Positions 18,278 to 26,492 of a stretch of 64,000 nt of DNA are shown piece after piece. Source of the DNA: Bacillota bacterium (GTDB lineage Bacteria > Bacillota > Desulfotomaculia > Desulfotomaculales > VENG01); the NCBI GenBank assembly GCA_009711705.1, contig VENG01000009.1, forward strand, positions 1 to 64,000, written 5' to 3'. Each line of letters starts with the position of its first letter. Positions within the stretch are counted from its first letter, which is position 1. Both the position numbers and the translations under genes were made by a program. A model generated the notes under the pieces. The model made no database searches. It saw only the letters and a list, made by a program, of their open reading frames with translations, and was not told the origin of the DNA.

Positions 18278-18323
18278 TAAAGAAGACTTGGTTCAGGCGG
18301 GGTCTTACAGGCTGTGCGAAGAT
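18278..18323 (-). repeat. Dispersed repeat copy 2 (compact form)
   Basis: On the minus strand this reads ATCTTCGCACAGCCTGTAAG, then ACCCCGCCTGAACCAAGTCT, then TCTTTA. It is the same sequence as the two ends of the 13644-13727 repeat but without the hairpin insert and in the opposite orientation. It begins at the stop codon of the TrmH-type gene. Confidence 0.75.
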
Positions 18324-19123
18324 CAATTATGCCTCTGCCTGATAACTTCGTAAAGTAGGATCCCTGCTGCCACGGCTACATTCAAAGACTCCACTCCTTG
18401 TGACATGGGGATGTTTACCCTGTACCCGGGCCTAGCCATTATGTCCGACTGAACTCCGTGCGCCTCGCTCCCGATAACAATTGCCACCGGGACTGTTAAG
18501 TTTACTTCAAACACCGCTTTAGAGGCCCTGGGCTCTCCAATAACGAATTTGAGGCCCGCTTTTTCCAATTGCGCCAAAACTTCAAAACGCTCTGCTGCAT
18601 TTACAATAGGTATTTGAAAGATATTTCCCATTAAGGAACGTAGTGTTTTTGGATTATAGAGGTCCACCGTGCCGGGCATTAGTATTATGCCACAGGCCCC
18701 GGCCCCGGCGGAAGCCCTAATTATTGTGCCCAAATTTCCCGGGTCCTGAATACTATCCACCACTACTAAAAGGGAAGGGGACAGTCCAAGCAAGTCATAT
18801 AAAGATACTTCCTGCCGTCTAACAACGGCCAGTACACCCTGGGGAGTTTCTGTATTACTAAGTTCAGACATTACATTTTCGTTTACTTCCAGTGTCTTTA
18901 TACCGGTCTTGGCAGCATTCTCCAGTAATTGACTGCCCCTGGCTTTTACCCCGGCGGACGCCGAAAATATGACTACTTCGACCGCTCCGCCCGCCTTTAA
19001 GCCCTCTTCAACTGCGCGGACACCTTCTAAAACAAATTTACCTTCTCGGTCCCTAAAACGGCGGCGAGAAAGTTTTTTGACGTACTTTACCCACTTATTG
19101 CTGTTGCTTGAAACCAGCACCAC
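18323..19123 (-). CDS. TrmH/SpoU family RNA 2'-O-methyltransferase
   Basis: Transfers a methyl group from S-adenosylmethionine to a ribose in rRNA or tRNA. The 266-residue protein has an N-terminal RNA-binding substrate domain (KKLSRRRFRDREGKFVLEGVR) and a C-terminal SPOUT fold with the three signatures DSIQDPGNLGTIIRAS, VIGSEAHGV and IPMSQGVESLNVAVAAGILL, which build the trefoil knot. This matches the rlmB/YsgA type found beside rplT in Firmicutes. The target nucleotide is not deducible. The start is GTG 19123 with GGGGGAGG upstream. Confidence 0.93.
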   Translation of the reverse strand: MVLVSSNSNKWVKYVKKLSRRRFRDREGKFVLEGVRAVEEGLKAGGAVEVVIFSASAGVKARGSQLLENAAKTGIKTLEVNENVMSELSNTETPQGVLAVVRRQEVSLYDLLGLSPSLLVVVDSIQDPGNLGTIIRASAGAGACGIILMPGTVDLYNPKTLRSLMGNIFQIPIVNAAERFEVLAQLEKAGLKFVIGEPRASKAVFEVNLTVPVAIVIGSEAHGVQSDIMARPGYRVNIPMSQGVESLNVAVAAGILLYEVIRQRHN

Positions 19124-19202
19124 TTAATTGCATCCTCCCCCAAAAACTAAAAAGCATGGTTCTCACCATGCTTATTGTACCACTATTAGCAGTTATTAAA
19201 CT

Positions 19203-19562
19203 TTAAGCTTCTACTTTGGACTTAGCTACTTCCACCAATTGGCTGAAAGCCTTTTCATCATTTACTGCCATATCTGCAAGCATTTTGCGGTTAATGTCCA
19301 CACCTGCCTGCTTCAGGCCGTTGATAAACCGGTTATAGGAAAGACCGTTATTCCTGGCAGCAGCATTAATACGTGCAATCCACAGCTTGCGAAAATCACG
19401 CTTGCGCTGCCGGCGATCCCTGTAAGCAAAAGCCAGTGCCCTCATTACTGCTTGATTCGCTACTCTAAATAATTTACTTCTGGCGCCGCGATACCCCTTG
19501 GCCAGCTTTAATACCTTCTTATGCCTTTTACGGGATATTACTCCGCTCTTTGCCCTTGGCAT
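19203..19562 (-). CDS. rplT: 50S ribosomal protein L20
   Basis: Early-assembling 23S rRNA-binding protein of the large subunit, and in Firmicutes a repressor of its own infC operon. The sequence [60 protein letters not shown] and [15 protein letters not shown] is the complete, highly conserved L20. 119 residues is exactly the usual length. It is the last gene of the infC-rpmI-rplT operon and follows rpmI by 33 bp. Confidence 0.98.
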   Translation of the reverse strand: MPRAKSGVISRKRHKKVLKLAKGYRGARSKLFRVANQAVMRALAFAYRDRRQRKRDFRKLWIARINAAARNNGLSYNRFINGLKQAGVDINRKMLADMAVNDEKAFSQLVEVAKSKVEA

Positions 19563-19595
19563 GATGCATTCCTCCTTTACGGCACTTGTACTACA

Positions 19596-19790
19596 TTAAT
19601 AAGGCAAAAGGCGTAAAACTCTGCGTTGATCTGTTGGATGTAAAGTCACAGAACTGCGCAACTTGCGCTTACGCTTGGGACTCTTTTTACCTAAAATATG
19701 GCTATGATAGGCATGAGAAGCCTTAAATTTACCCTTAGCTGTTCGCTTGAAACGCTTAGCAGCTCCACGATGGGTTTTAATCTTAGGCAC
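19596..19790 (-). CDS. rpmI: 50S ribosomal protein L35
   Basis: A 64-residue basic protein of the large subunit. MPKIKTHRGAAKRFKRTAKG and the HILGKKSPKRKRKLRSSV segment are the L35 family signature. It sits between infC and rplT, as in most Firmicutes. Confidence 0.98.
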   Translation of the reverse strand: MPKIKTHRGAAKRFKRTAKGKFKASHAYHSHILGKKSPKRKRKLRSSVTLHPTDQRRVLRLLPY

Positions 19791-19810
19791 TGTGCTCTCC
19801 CCTTTCGCTT

Positions 19811-20335
19811 TTATTCTTCTTTATTTGCAAGATTAGGTGCAAGAATCATAAACATATTTTTTCCTTCCAGCTTAGGCCTCTTCTCCACTGTGGCCAAATC
19901 ACCTATTTCTTCAGCCACTTTGGTCAAAAGAGTCTGGCCGTTCTTGGGGTGTACAATCTCCCGCCCCCGAAACATTATCGTTACCTTTACTTTATCACCG
20001 GCCTTTAAAAATCGAACAGCATTTTTAGTTTTTACATTAAAGTCATGATCTTCGATATTAGGCCTTAGTTTTACTTCTTTAACGGTAATGATACGCTGTT
20101 TTTTCTTGGCTTCTTTCTCCCGCTTGCTCTGCTCATACTTATACTTTCCGTAATCCATGATCCTGCAGACCGGGGGTTTTGCCTGCGGGGCAACCTCCAC
20201 CAAGTCCTGTTGTCTTTCTTCTGCCAACCTCAAGGCCTCTCTTGTGGGCAGAATGCCCAGCTGGTTACCTTCCGCGTCAACGACGCGCACCTCTTTGGAC
20301 CTTACACCATGGTTGACCCGATGTTCTCTCGAAAT
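19811..20335 (-). CDS. infC: Translation initiation factor IF-3 (AUU start)
   Basis: IF-3 keeps the 30S subunit free of 50S and checks initiator tRNA and start codon. The ordinary ATG/GTG/TTG starts give a truncated protein beginning at RVVDAEGNQLG. Extending upstream gives ISREHRVNHGVRSKEV, the conserved IF-3 N-terminus, from an ATT codon at 20335-20333 preceded by GGAGGTG. This rare AUU start is the classic device by which IF-3 limits its own synthesis. Domains: N-terminal IF3-N, a lysine-rich linker (EQSKREKEAKKKQR) and the IF3-C domain (KVTIMFRGREIVHP). Length is 174 residues. Confidence 0.95.
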   Translation of the reverse strand: MSREHRVNHGVRSKEVRVVDAEGNQLGILPTREALRLAEERQQDLVEVAPQAKPPVCRIMDYGKYKYEQSKREKEAKKKQRIITVKEVKLRPNIEDHDFNVKTKNAVRFLKAGDKVKVTIMFRGREIVHPKNGQTLLTKVAEEIGDLATVEKRPKLEGKNMFMILAPNLANKEE

Positions 20336-20360
20336 AACCTTTCACCTCCAGTTAAAATAT

Positions 20361-20402
20361 AAAAAAAGCGCGCTTAATCAGTTCCCTTAGCACGCGCCTT
20401 TT
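20361..20402 (-). promoter_or_regulatory. Leader hairpin of the infC operon (candidate L20-type attenuator)
   Basis: On the minus strand GGCGCGTGCTAA...TTAAGCGCGC followed by T7 forms an imperfect GC stem with a T-run only 26 nt before the infC start. A terminator inside the leader of infC-rpmI-rplT is where Firmicutes place L20-controlled attenuation. The full L20 leader fold was not verified, so the assignment to that family is inference. Confidence 0.55.
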
Positions 20403-20457
20403 AATACTTCAATCCTTAGCCCTTGCCATATATGGTAGGGTATATATTCCTAAAGTA

Positions 20458-20480
20458 TAAAAAAGCGGGTGTTATCCACC
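20458..20480 (-). terminator. Rho-independent terminator downstream of thrS
   Basis: On the minus strand GCGGGTG-GATA-ACACCCGC runs into TTTTTT. It lies between the thrS stop (20734) and the infC leader and would separate the two units, although it could also be the first stem of the infC leader. The 250 bp between it and thrS hold no gene. Confidence 0.75.
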
Positions 20481-20733
20481 CGCACATCAGCACACTGAGA
20501 CAGAGAGCTTAAATATCTCTATTTAAAAATCTCCGTTGTGAACCTTCTAAAACCTTATTAACTGCCCTTGTTGATCAAGAAAAGCGTTATAAGGTGAGAA
20601 GCGGATGGCTTCTACTTAATACCATTTTATTACGCAAGAATTATAGCACAGCCAGTTCCTTGCAGTCAAGCAAACCTTTATATTTATTTACTATGACACG
20701 GAGCATGAAAAAGTTACAGATGATGTATGAAAA

Positions 20734-22644
20734 TTATCTAATTTGCCGTTGTTTAATTTCTTCCAGTAAACCTTCTGTAAACTGTTCAATGGGTTGTGGC
20801 CCGAGGTCCCCCTGAGAACGATGCCTTACCGCCACTGAACCGTTGGCCGCTTCTTTATCCCCTACTACCAGCATGTAGGCTATCTTTTGAGACTGTGCTT
20901 CACGAATTTTATAGTTAACTTTCTCACTGCGATCATCTATTTCTACACGCACCCCAAGGTCGAAAAGCTTATCCGTCAGTGCCCGGGCATAGGAGTGATG
21001 CCTGTCGGCAATGGGAAGTACTTTAACCTGTACCGGTGCCAGCCAGGTGGGAAACGCACCGGCAAAGTGTTCAATTAGTATACCTATAAAACGCTCAATA
21101 CTGCCGAAGACCACACGGTGAATCATTACCGGACGGTGCTTCTGCCCATCTTCACCTACATATTCCAAGTCAAATTTTTCCGGCATCTGGAAGTCGAGCT
21201 GTATGGTTCCACACTGCCAGGTTCGATCCAAACAGTCTTTAAGATGAAAATCGATCTTGGGTCCATAAAATGCCCCGTCACCTTCATTTATTCTATACTC
21301 CAACCCCCTGGCTTGCAAGGCCTCTCGCAGGGCATTAGTAGCCGTTTCCCATATTTCATCCGAACCCATAGCCTTGCTAGGCTTAGTGGATAGCTCCACG
21401 TGATACTCAAACCCAAACACCTTATAAAAATAATCTACCAAATCTATGACACCAATTATTTCATCCCTTATCTGGTCAGGCAGCATAAAAATGTGGGCGT
21501 CATCCTGGTTAAAACAGCGTACCCGCATCAGGCCGTGCAACACCCCACTTAACTCGTGCCTGTGCACAAGCCCTATCTCAGCCATACGCAGTGGCAAATC
21601 ACGATAGCTATATAAGCGGTTTCTGAATACAATCATGCTGCCCGGACAGTTCATGGGCTTAACTGCATAATCATTTTCGTCAATGTTCGTAAAATACATA
21701 TTCTCCTGGTAATGGTCCCAGTGGCCGCTTCTTTCCCAGAGTTCCCTATTCAGGATGACAGGAGTGCGAATCTCCTGGTATCCCCTACGGCGGTGTTCTT
21801 CCCGCCAAAATTCTTCCAGTTCGTTGCGCAGCACCATACCCTTATGATGGAAAAAGGGAAACCCAGGACCTTCATCGTGAATGCTAAAAAGGTCCAGCTC
21901 TTTGCCCAGCTTGCGGTGATCCCTTCTTTTGGCCTCCTCTAAACGATGCAAATGTTCATCCAAAAGGCTTTTTTTCGTAAATGAAGTACCGTAAATACGC
22001 TGCAGCATTTTGTTTTTTTCATCACCGCGCCAGTATGCTCCGGCTGTATTAAGTAATTTTACGGCTTTAAGCAAACCGGTGGAGAGCACATGCGGTCCGG
22101 CGCACAGGTCTTCAAAGTCACCCTGTTGGTAACATGAAATAGCAACGTCCTCAGGTAAGTCTTTTATAAGTTCAACTTTATAATCTTCTCCGGCGGCAGA
22201 AAATTTGTTCAGTGCCTCTTCCCTGGACATCTCATACCTCTCGAAGGGCAAATCTTCTTTAACGATTTTTTTCATTTCAGCTTCGATTTTTTCTAAGTCT
22301 TCCGGGGAAAAGGATTCTTTGGTATCAAAGTCATAATAAAAACCGTGCGCAATGGCAGGACCGATAGCCAGTTTTGTGCCTGGATAAAGATTTTGCACTG
22401 CCTGCGCCATGACGTGGGCAGTACTGTGGCGAAAAACTTCTTGGCCCTCCTTGGTATTAAAATCAAGAAATTCTACTTGGGCATCTTCATGCAAGCCGGC
22501 CCTCAAGTCAGTGAGTTCACCGTTAACCCTCGCCACAACAGCTGCTTTAGCTAAACGGGGGCTTATATCCTTAGCAATTTGAATTAATTTGGTCCCCTGT
22601 TCATATTCCCTAAAGGAATCATCTTTAAGTATTGCTTTAACCAT
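20734..22644 (-). CDS. thrS: Threonyl-tRNA synthetase
   Basis: Class II synthetase that charges tRNA-Thr and edits Ser-tRNA-Thr. In order: TGS domain (GTKLIQIAKDISPRLAKAAV), editing domain with the metal-binding HxxxH and C-H ligands (FRHSTAHVMAQAV, CAGPHVLSTG), catalytic core with MNCPGSM and RMAEIGLVHRHELSGVLHGL, and a C-terminal anticodon-binding domain (KVLPIADRHHSYARAL). 636 residues is normal. The start is ATG 22644 (MVKAILKD), preceded by GAGGGG; the in-frame extension to 22755 lies inside the T-box leader. The gene order ytxC-thrS-infC is typical for sporulating Firmicutes. Confidence 0.97.
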   Translation of the reverse strand: MVKAILKDDSFREYEQGTKLIQIAKDISPRLAKAAVVARVNGELTDLRAGLHEDAQVEFLDFNTKEGQEVFRHSTAHVMAQAVQNLYPGTKLAIGPAIAHGFYYDFDTKESFSPEDLEKIEAEMKKIVKEDLPFERYEMSREEALNKFSAAGEDYKVELIKDLPEDVAISCYQQGDFEDLCAGPHVLSTGLLKAVKLLNTAGAYWRGDEKNKMLQRIYGTSFTKKSLLDEHLHRLEEAKRRDHRKLGKELDLFSIHDEGPGFPFFHHKGMVLRNELEEFWREEHRRRGYQEIRTPVILNRELWERSGHWDHYQENMYFTNIDENDYAVKPMNCPGSMIVFRNRLYSYRDLPLRMAEIGLVHRHELSGVLHGLMRVRCFNQDDAHIFMLPDQIRDEIIGVIDLVDYFYKVFGFEYHVELSTKPSKAMGSDEIWETATNALREALQARGLEYRINEGDGAFYGPKIDFHLKDCLDRTWQCGTIQLDFQMPEKFDLEYVGEDGQKHRPVMIHRVVFGSIERFIGILIEHFAGAFPTWLAPVQVKVLPIADRHHSYARALTDKLFDLGVRVEIDDRSEKVNYKIREAQSQKIAYMLVVGDKEAANGSVAVRHRSQGDLGPQPIEQFTEGLLEEIKQRQIR

Positions 22645-22669
22645 AATTGCGTACCCCTCTCCTAAAAAT

Positions 22670-22915
22670 AAGAAAATCCGTCCCCGGCAATTAGCCAGGG
22701 ACGGATTGATTCCGCGGTTCCACCCTAGTTGGGGATATATATACCCCCCTCTCACTGGACATATAACGGCTGTCTGACCGGCACGGCTTTGTTACAGCCG
22801 GCAGCTCCGGGGTGGTTTTCAGTTCTCCTTCATTCAGGGTTGCTTACAGCCTGGGCATCCCTTCTCTGAGAATAGTTAGAACTTACTCGTCCCCTTCACG
22901 GCATTTGCTTTTCAC
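22670..22915 (-). promoter_or_regulatory. T-box leader, tRNA-Thr-responsive, upstream of thrS
   Basis: The stem I start GTGAAGGGGACGAGTAAG is at about 22899-22882 and the T-box AGGGTGGAACCGCGG at 22726-22712. The terminator AATCCGTCCC...GGGGACGGATT with a TTTT run is at about 22708-22675. The specifier lies in GAAA-ACC-ACCCCGGAGCTG, so the codon is ACC (22816-22814), threonine. The flanking bases align exactly with those of the pheS leader. Confidence 0.93.
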
Positions 22916-23001
22916 GGTTATTATAAATTATTATCGGAAATTATGTCAATTCAAACGTTAAGACAGGACGAAAATAATCCTGCCTTGGGGTACAAAACCC
23001 T

Positions 23002-23904
23002 TTATTTTTGTGGCTGTTTACCCTTGTCGCATAGAGAGCAGCCGCTGCAATACTTAACCTTGCCCGGGAATACCTTTTTAATGGTTTCCACGGTAACCTT
23101 TTGATTTTTCTTGGGTTGGAAATGGAAGACTATCTCACTGGGTGCAACGGTTACAAGAGAGCTTATTAAAAGATCTTCATAATTTATTTCACTGGATATA
23201 AATTCGATCATAAATTCTTCCATGTTGTTATTGTCAATGAGTTCACCATTTTCATCATACAGCTTGAAAACCCCGTCTGCATCCATAGTGACGTTAACAC
23301 AGCTAACCCGAGGGTCTTGGATATCAACAAAATACTTTAAAAGCTGAATAAATTCCCTGTATTCCCTTTCCATGAGAAACTCATCGACCGCCTGCTCTGC
23401 CACCTCGTACAACTCATTCACATAATCTTTCAGCCGAAATCTGATAAAACCATCAATAACAATGTAATTATTGGTACTTAGGAATTCAGAGAGCTCGCTC
23501 AAAATCTTTTTTTTACGCTGGTGCCGATATGTTATATATACGGCCTCGTCCTTGTTGGATATATGTTCCAGGGCATGAGACAGAATAGTATTCCTTTCTT
23601 CGGCGTTAAAATAGTAGAAAGTTTCTTTGATTAGGTTTTCCAGAATAACTTTTTCCCAGTGGTTTAAAATAATTTCGCAAATGGTATTAGCAACGTTATC
23701 CATGCACACAGTACGGACATACTTTCTTTTCTGCCCGGCTCCCAAACCAATAAAGTTGCAGGCCACAAACGTAAACTTACCATCAGGACTTTTTTCCATC
23801 CTTACCTGAAGTCCCTCGTTTACCAGTGACTTGAGCTGCTCGTGCAACCGGTCATGCAATATGTCCATATGTCGAGTAGCACCAATGAAGATACTTTCTT
23901 CCAT
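23002..23904 (-). CDS. ytxC: Sporulation protein YtxC-like
   Basis: YtxC is a conserved protein of endospore formers with unknown biochemical role. The 300-residue protein shows the family's C-terminal half: IVIDGFIRFRLKDYVNELYE, EYREFIQLLKYFVDIQDPRV, then a short domain ending in a CSGCSLC cysteine cluster. There is no signal peptide or membrane segment, so it is cytoplasmic. The position directly upstream of thrS on the same strand matches the Bacillus and clostridial arrangement. A weak hairpin (GGCAGGA/TCCTGTC, about 22960-22985) follows it. Confidence 0.8.
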   Translation of the reverse strand: MEESIFIGATRHMDILHDRLHEQLKSLVNEGLQVRMEKSPDGKFTFVACNFIGLGAGQKRKYVRTVCMDNVANTICEIILNHWEKVILENLIKETFYYFNAEERNTILSHALEHISNKDEAVYITYRHQRKKKILSELSEFLSTNNYIVIDGFIRFRLKDYVNELYEVAEQAVDEFLMEREYREFIQLLKYFVDIQDPRVSCVNVTMDADGVFKLYDENGELIDNNNMEEFMIEFISSEINYEDLLISSLVTVAPSEIVFHFQPKKNQKVTVETIKKVFPGKVKYCSGCSLCDKGKQPQK

Positions 23905-24307
23905 GGCCTGCTCACTCCCTTGTATAATTTATATGTTGCAGCAAAACAAGAATGAATGATTAGAGAGTGTTGTGTTGTGATACAAGTATAAACCAATCCA
24001 AAGTTCTCAATGCTAGAAAATAATTTTATCACTCCCAAGGGAAAATTTATTCTTCTTTGTCTCACATCAGACATCAGAGCCGATATTACACTCTTTGAAA
24101 AAATTCTTATGTCAATTAAAATCTTTTATAATTAATATTTCCAACTGTTTGGAAACCTCTTTTACTTTTTATATGCCATTTCTTCCTTGATTGTTCATCC
24201 TTAATTAATTCGCATTAACTAATTAGCTGCTCATTCATAATTTACACACTTACCCCATAAACATTAAACAATACTTACCCGATAACCTTGAGTGAGGTGG
24301 AAGCATT
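23905..24307. other. AT-rich intergenic region, no gene seen
   Basis: About 400 bp between divergent ytxC and the ferritin-like gene. It is very AT-rich, with several TATAAT-like strings, and must hold the promoters of both genes. No conserved RNA or plausible coding frame was recognised. Confidence 0.5.
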
Positions 24308-24856
24308 ATGGCGCGTCAAGAAAACGAAACTGGTTCCCGAGAAGAACACCTTCACAGATGGTGTTCCCTACCGGTACCGTATCCAGAACTAAGAATAAAA
24401 AGACCCAACCGTTACTATGCTGAACTTTTGTTGGAAGATTATGCCGGTCAAGTCAGTGAAATGACAGCCATCAATCAATATTTTTATCACTATATCGTTT
24501 TTGAAGAAAAATACGATGATCTCGCGGATCTGGAGGAATGCATATCGATCATTGAAATGCTGCACCTGGAAATGCTAAGTAAAACCATTCGCCTGTTAGG
24601 GGTAGATCCTAAACTACGCACATTGACTCACAACAAGCATACATATTGGAATGCAGAGTATATATATTACGGGCAGGGAGTTTGTGATCGTATTGCTGCG
24701 GATATTGCTGCAGAAAAATCTGCTATTGCACAATACCGCAAACATCAAGAGCTTATTAACGACCCTTATATAGATGCTTTGCTGGAGAGAATTATTATGG
24801 ATGAAAGACATCATTTAGACCTTTTTAGTAAAATGTGGGAAAAATACTGTAAATAA
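24308..24856 (+). CDS. Ferritin-like (rubrerythrin/bacterioferritin-type) diiron protein
   Basis: A 182-residue protein that reads as a four-helix bundle with the diiron ligand pattern of the ferritin-like superfamily: Glu in AGQVSEMTAINQY, ExxH in IIEMLHLEML, Glu in IAAEKSAIAQY and ExxH in MDERHHLDLF. Such proteins handle iron, peroxide or oxygen; related ones are found in spore coats and in anaerobe stress responses. The exact subfamily is unclear. There is no signal peptide. The start is ATG 24308 with GTGAGGTGG upstream. It is followed by its own terminator. Confidence 0.75.
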   Translation: MARQENETGSREEHLHRWCSLPVPYPELRIKRPNRYYAELLLEDYAGQVSEMTAINQYFYHYIVFEEKYDDLADLEECISIIEMLHLEMLSKTIRLLGVDPKLRTLTHNKHTYWNAEYIYYGQGVCDRIAADIAAEKSAIAQYRKHQELINDPYIDALLERIIMDERHHLDLFSKMWEKYCK

Positions 24857-24883
24857 ATATCCACACTCTTACTGGTACTATAT

Positions 24884-24911
24884 TAAAGCACCGCCTAATG
24901 GTGCTTTTTTT
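24884..24911 (+). terminator. Rho-independent terminator of the ferritin-like gene
   Basis: AAAGCACC, a loop GCCTAAT and GGTGC followed by T7, about 28 bp after the stop codon. Confidence 0.85.
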
Positions 24912-25040
24912 GGTGCGCATAAACACCAGGTCAAGGCGGTAAAGACTTTGAAGCACCTGCATGCAGGAAAATTCCTTATAATGTTGAATAATAGTAATAA
25001 TACTTAGGAAGAACCAATATATTTCGGAGAGTGTTTTTTT

Positions 25041-25253
25041 ATGCCTGAGGAAAACGGAAAAGTAATAGAATTTAAACCTCGTAAAAAGAAAAAACTTAGA
25101 AGCGTGAATTATGTGTCTGCCGAGAAAAAAGCGCTTCTCCGTCAAAGGGAACAACAAAGAAAAAAACAAAACGATCGCCTTGGTACGATTAAAGCAGTAG
25201 GTGTTTTTTTCCTTATATGCATTGTGTTTTATATTCTAAGTGCTCTGCGCTAA
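25041..25253 (+). CDS. Small basic tail-anchored membrane protein
   Basis: Not recognised as a named family. The 70 residues consist of a short acidic start (MPEENGKVIEF), a strongly basic middle with repeated KKKK and EQQRKKQN, and one C-terminal membrane segment (VGVFFLICIVFYILSAL) that reaches the end of the protein. The composition suggests a cytoplasmic basic domain held at the membrane. The ATG is preceded by CGGAGAG 8-10 nt upstream. It faces the minus-strand nuclease-like gene end to end with 21 bp between. Confidence 0.6.
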   Translation: MPEENGKVIEFKPRKKKKLRSVNYVSAEKKALLRQREQQRKKQNDRLGTIKAVGVFFLICIVFYILSALR

Positions 25254-25274
25254 CAGCTCTTATTTGATCGGCGC

Positions 25275-25961
25275 TTAATCGATACTGATGATTCTTTCCA
25301 CTTCTTCCATAACACTGCGTGCTTCAGGCACATCCTGTATCTGCCCCAGCACATTTTGCCAGGATAAAACCAGCGGGCGCCGCCCGTCAAAAAACGTGAG
25401 AGCTTTCACCTGTTCCATACGGCTTAAGGACCTTATTCTGCTCCGGTCACAAATAATGAATGATACAACTTCCCGCTGATCACCTGTAAGTGCTTTCAGT
25501 ATTTCTATCATTATCCTCTGCCTGATAAACTGGTGGGCAAGAATGTTCCTTCCGTTAAAACCCAGTTTTTCCTTTCGTTTGGCCTCCCCCAGGTAAATCC
25601 TTTGCCGCGAAAAGACAGCTATATCTATTTCCGTATTACGAAGTTCATTAAAAAGCTTGTCCCGGTCACTGTCCGTATAAAAAATATCCCTCATATGCAA
25701 TCTCGTGCATTGTACCGCCTCCCTGATGCTTGGTATTATCTTTTTATACTCCTTAAGAAAGTTTTCCCGGCAATCTTTATTTGTGATTGCATAATCCCGG
25801 AAACCCTTCCAGAACAATTCAAACCTTATCTGATCGTCGCATTTCTTTTTTTCCAAACCCAGAGCCATTAACACTTCTCCGGATGCGCCAAGAGAATTAA
25901 ATAGGGTGACAAAAACCTTTGCCGTGAGGTTGTTTTCCGCCCTGTTAATTATAACCTTCAC
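25275..25961 (-). CDS. Unknown protein with a PD-(D/E)XK-like motif
   Basis: No family name can be given. The central segment TEIDIAVFSRQRIYLGEAKR has the D...(I/V)..GEAK arrangement of the PD-(D/E)XK nuclease fold: an Asp in a first strand, then Glu-x-Lys about 13 residues later in a second strand. A helix rich in basic residues follows (HQFIRQRIMIEILKAL), then a strand-like VVSFIICDR. The 228 residues lack membrane segments. It stands alone, with no partner helicase or methylase. Nuclease function is inference from one motif. Confidence 0.5.
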   Translation of the reverse strand: MKVIINRAENNLTAKVFVTLFNSLGASGEVLMALGLEKKKCDDQIRFELFWKGFRDYAITNKDCRENFLKEYKKIIPSIREAVQCTRLHMRDIFYTDSDRDKLFNELRNTEIDIAVFSRQRIYLGEAKRKEKLGFNGRNILAHQFIRQRIMIEILKALTGDQREVVSFIICDRSRIRSLSRMEQVKALTFFDGRRPLVLSWQNVLGQIQDVPEARSVMEEVERIISID

Positions 25962-26092
25962 CCCCTTTGAGCGACTGTTTAAATGTTAAAGCGCTGTTCA
26001 AAATGGCTCTGAACTTTAGAAATGCCTCAATTTAAAGAAAAAAATTAACGGGTAAGGTAAATTTACGGTTATCGACACCCGAAAAAAAGATA

Positions 26093-26136
26093 AGACCGTA
26101 GGAAAACCCTTAACTTTAAGGGCTTTCCCACGGTCT
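26093..26136. terminator. Long imperfect hairpin between divergent genes
   Basis: GACCGTAGGAAA...TTTCCCACGGTC with an inner CCCTTAACTTTAAGGG forms a stem-loop of about 40 nt, flanked by A7 on the left and TTTT on the right. It resembles a bidirectional terminator yet lies between two genes that diverge, so it may end a small RNA or a lost gene. Confidence 0.5.
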
Positions 26137-26197
26137 TTTAACATTCGCGCGGGACTGAGAATATGATGGTAACATCCTTTTATTGGGAGCGATATAA

Positions 26198-26482
26198 TTG
26201 GACATATTACATTTGATTAAATCAGCCAACTTGTTACTTGGAACCGGTGTAGTAACTTCTTCTGTTTATCTTTATGTAACCCAAAATGCCAAGATTCCTT
26301 TACTGATCTCCCTCGCTATTGTTATCGCCGGGCCCATTGAAGATCTTCTCACTAACTATGTGGAAGAATCCCCTTCCCTGTCACCTAATGATAAAAAGCA
26401 TTACACCGATTTCATAGATCAGAGCACAAGCCTTGCTTTCCTGGCTCTTTTGGGACTTGCAGTTTTATGTACTGTTGACTAA
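26198..26482 (+). CDS. Small membrane protein, unknown
   Basis: A 94-residue protein with three probable membrane segments (about residues 8-26, 31-50 and 74-92) and a short charged loop (EESPSLSPNDKKHYTDF). No family is recognised. The start is TTG 26198 with GGGAG 8 nt upstream. It converges with the minus-strand gene 10 bp away. Coding status rests on the clear hydrophobic pattern and ribosome site. Confidence 0.5.
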   Translation: MDILHLIKSANLLLGTGVVTSSVYLYVTQNAKIPLLISLAIVIAGPIEDLLTNYVEESPSLSPNDKKHYTDFIDQSTSLAFLALLGLAVLCTVD

Positions 26483-26492
26483 TAATAAGTAT

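Noticed and set aside
23820..24074. Minus-strand 84-residue frame across the ytxC start
   Set aside because: It overlaps the ytxC coding start in another frame and has no ribosome site.
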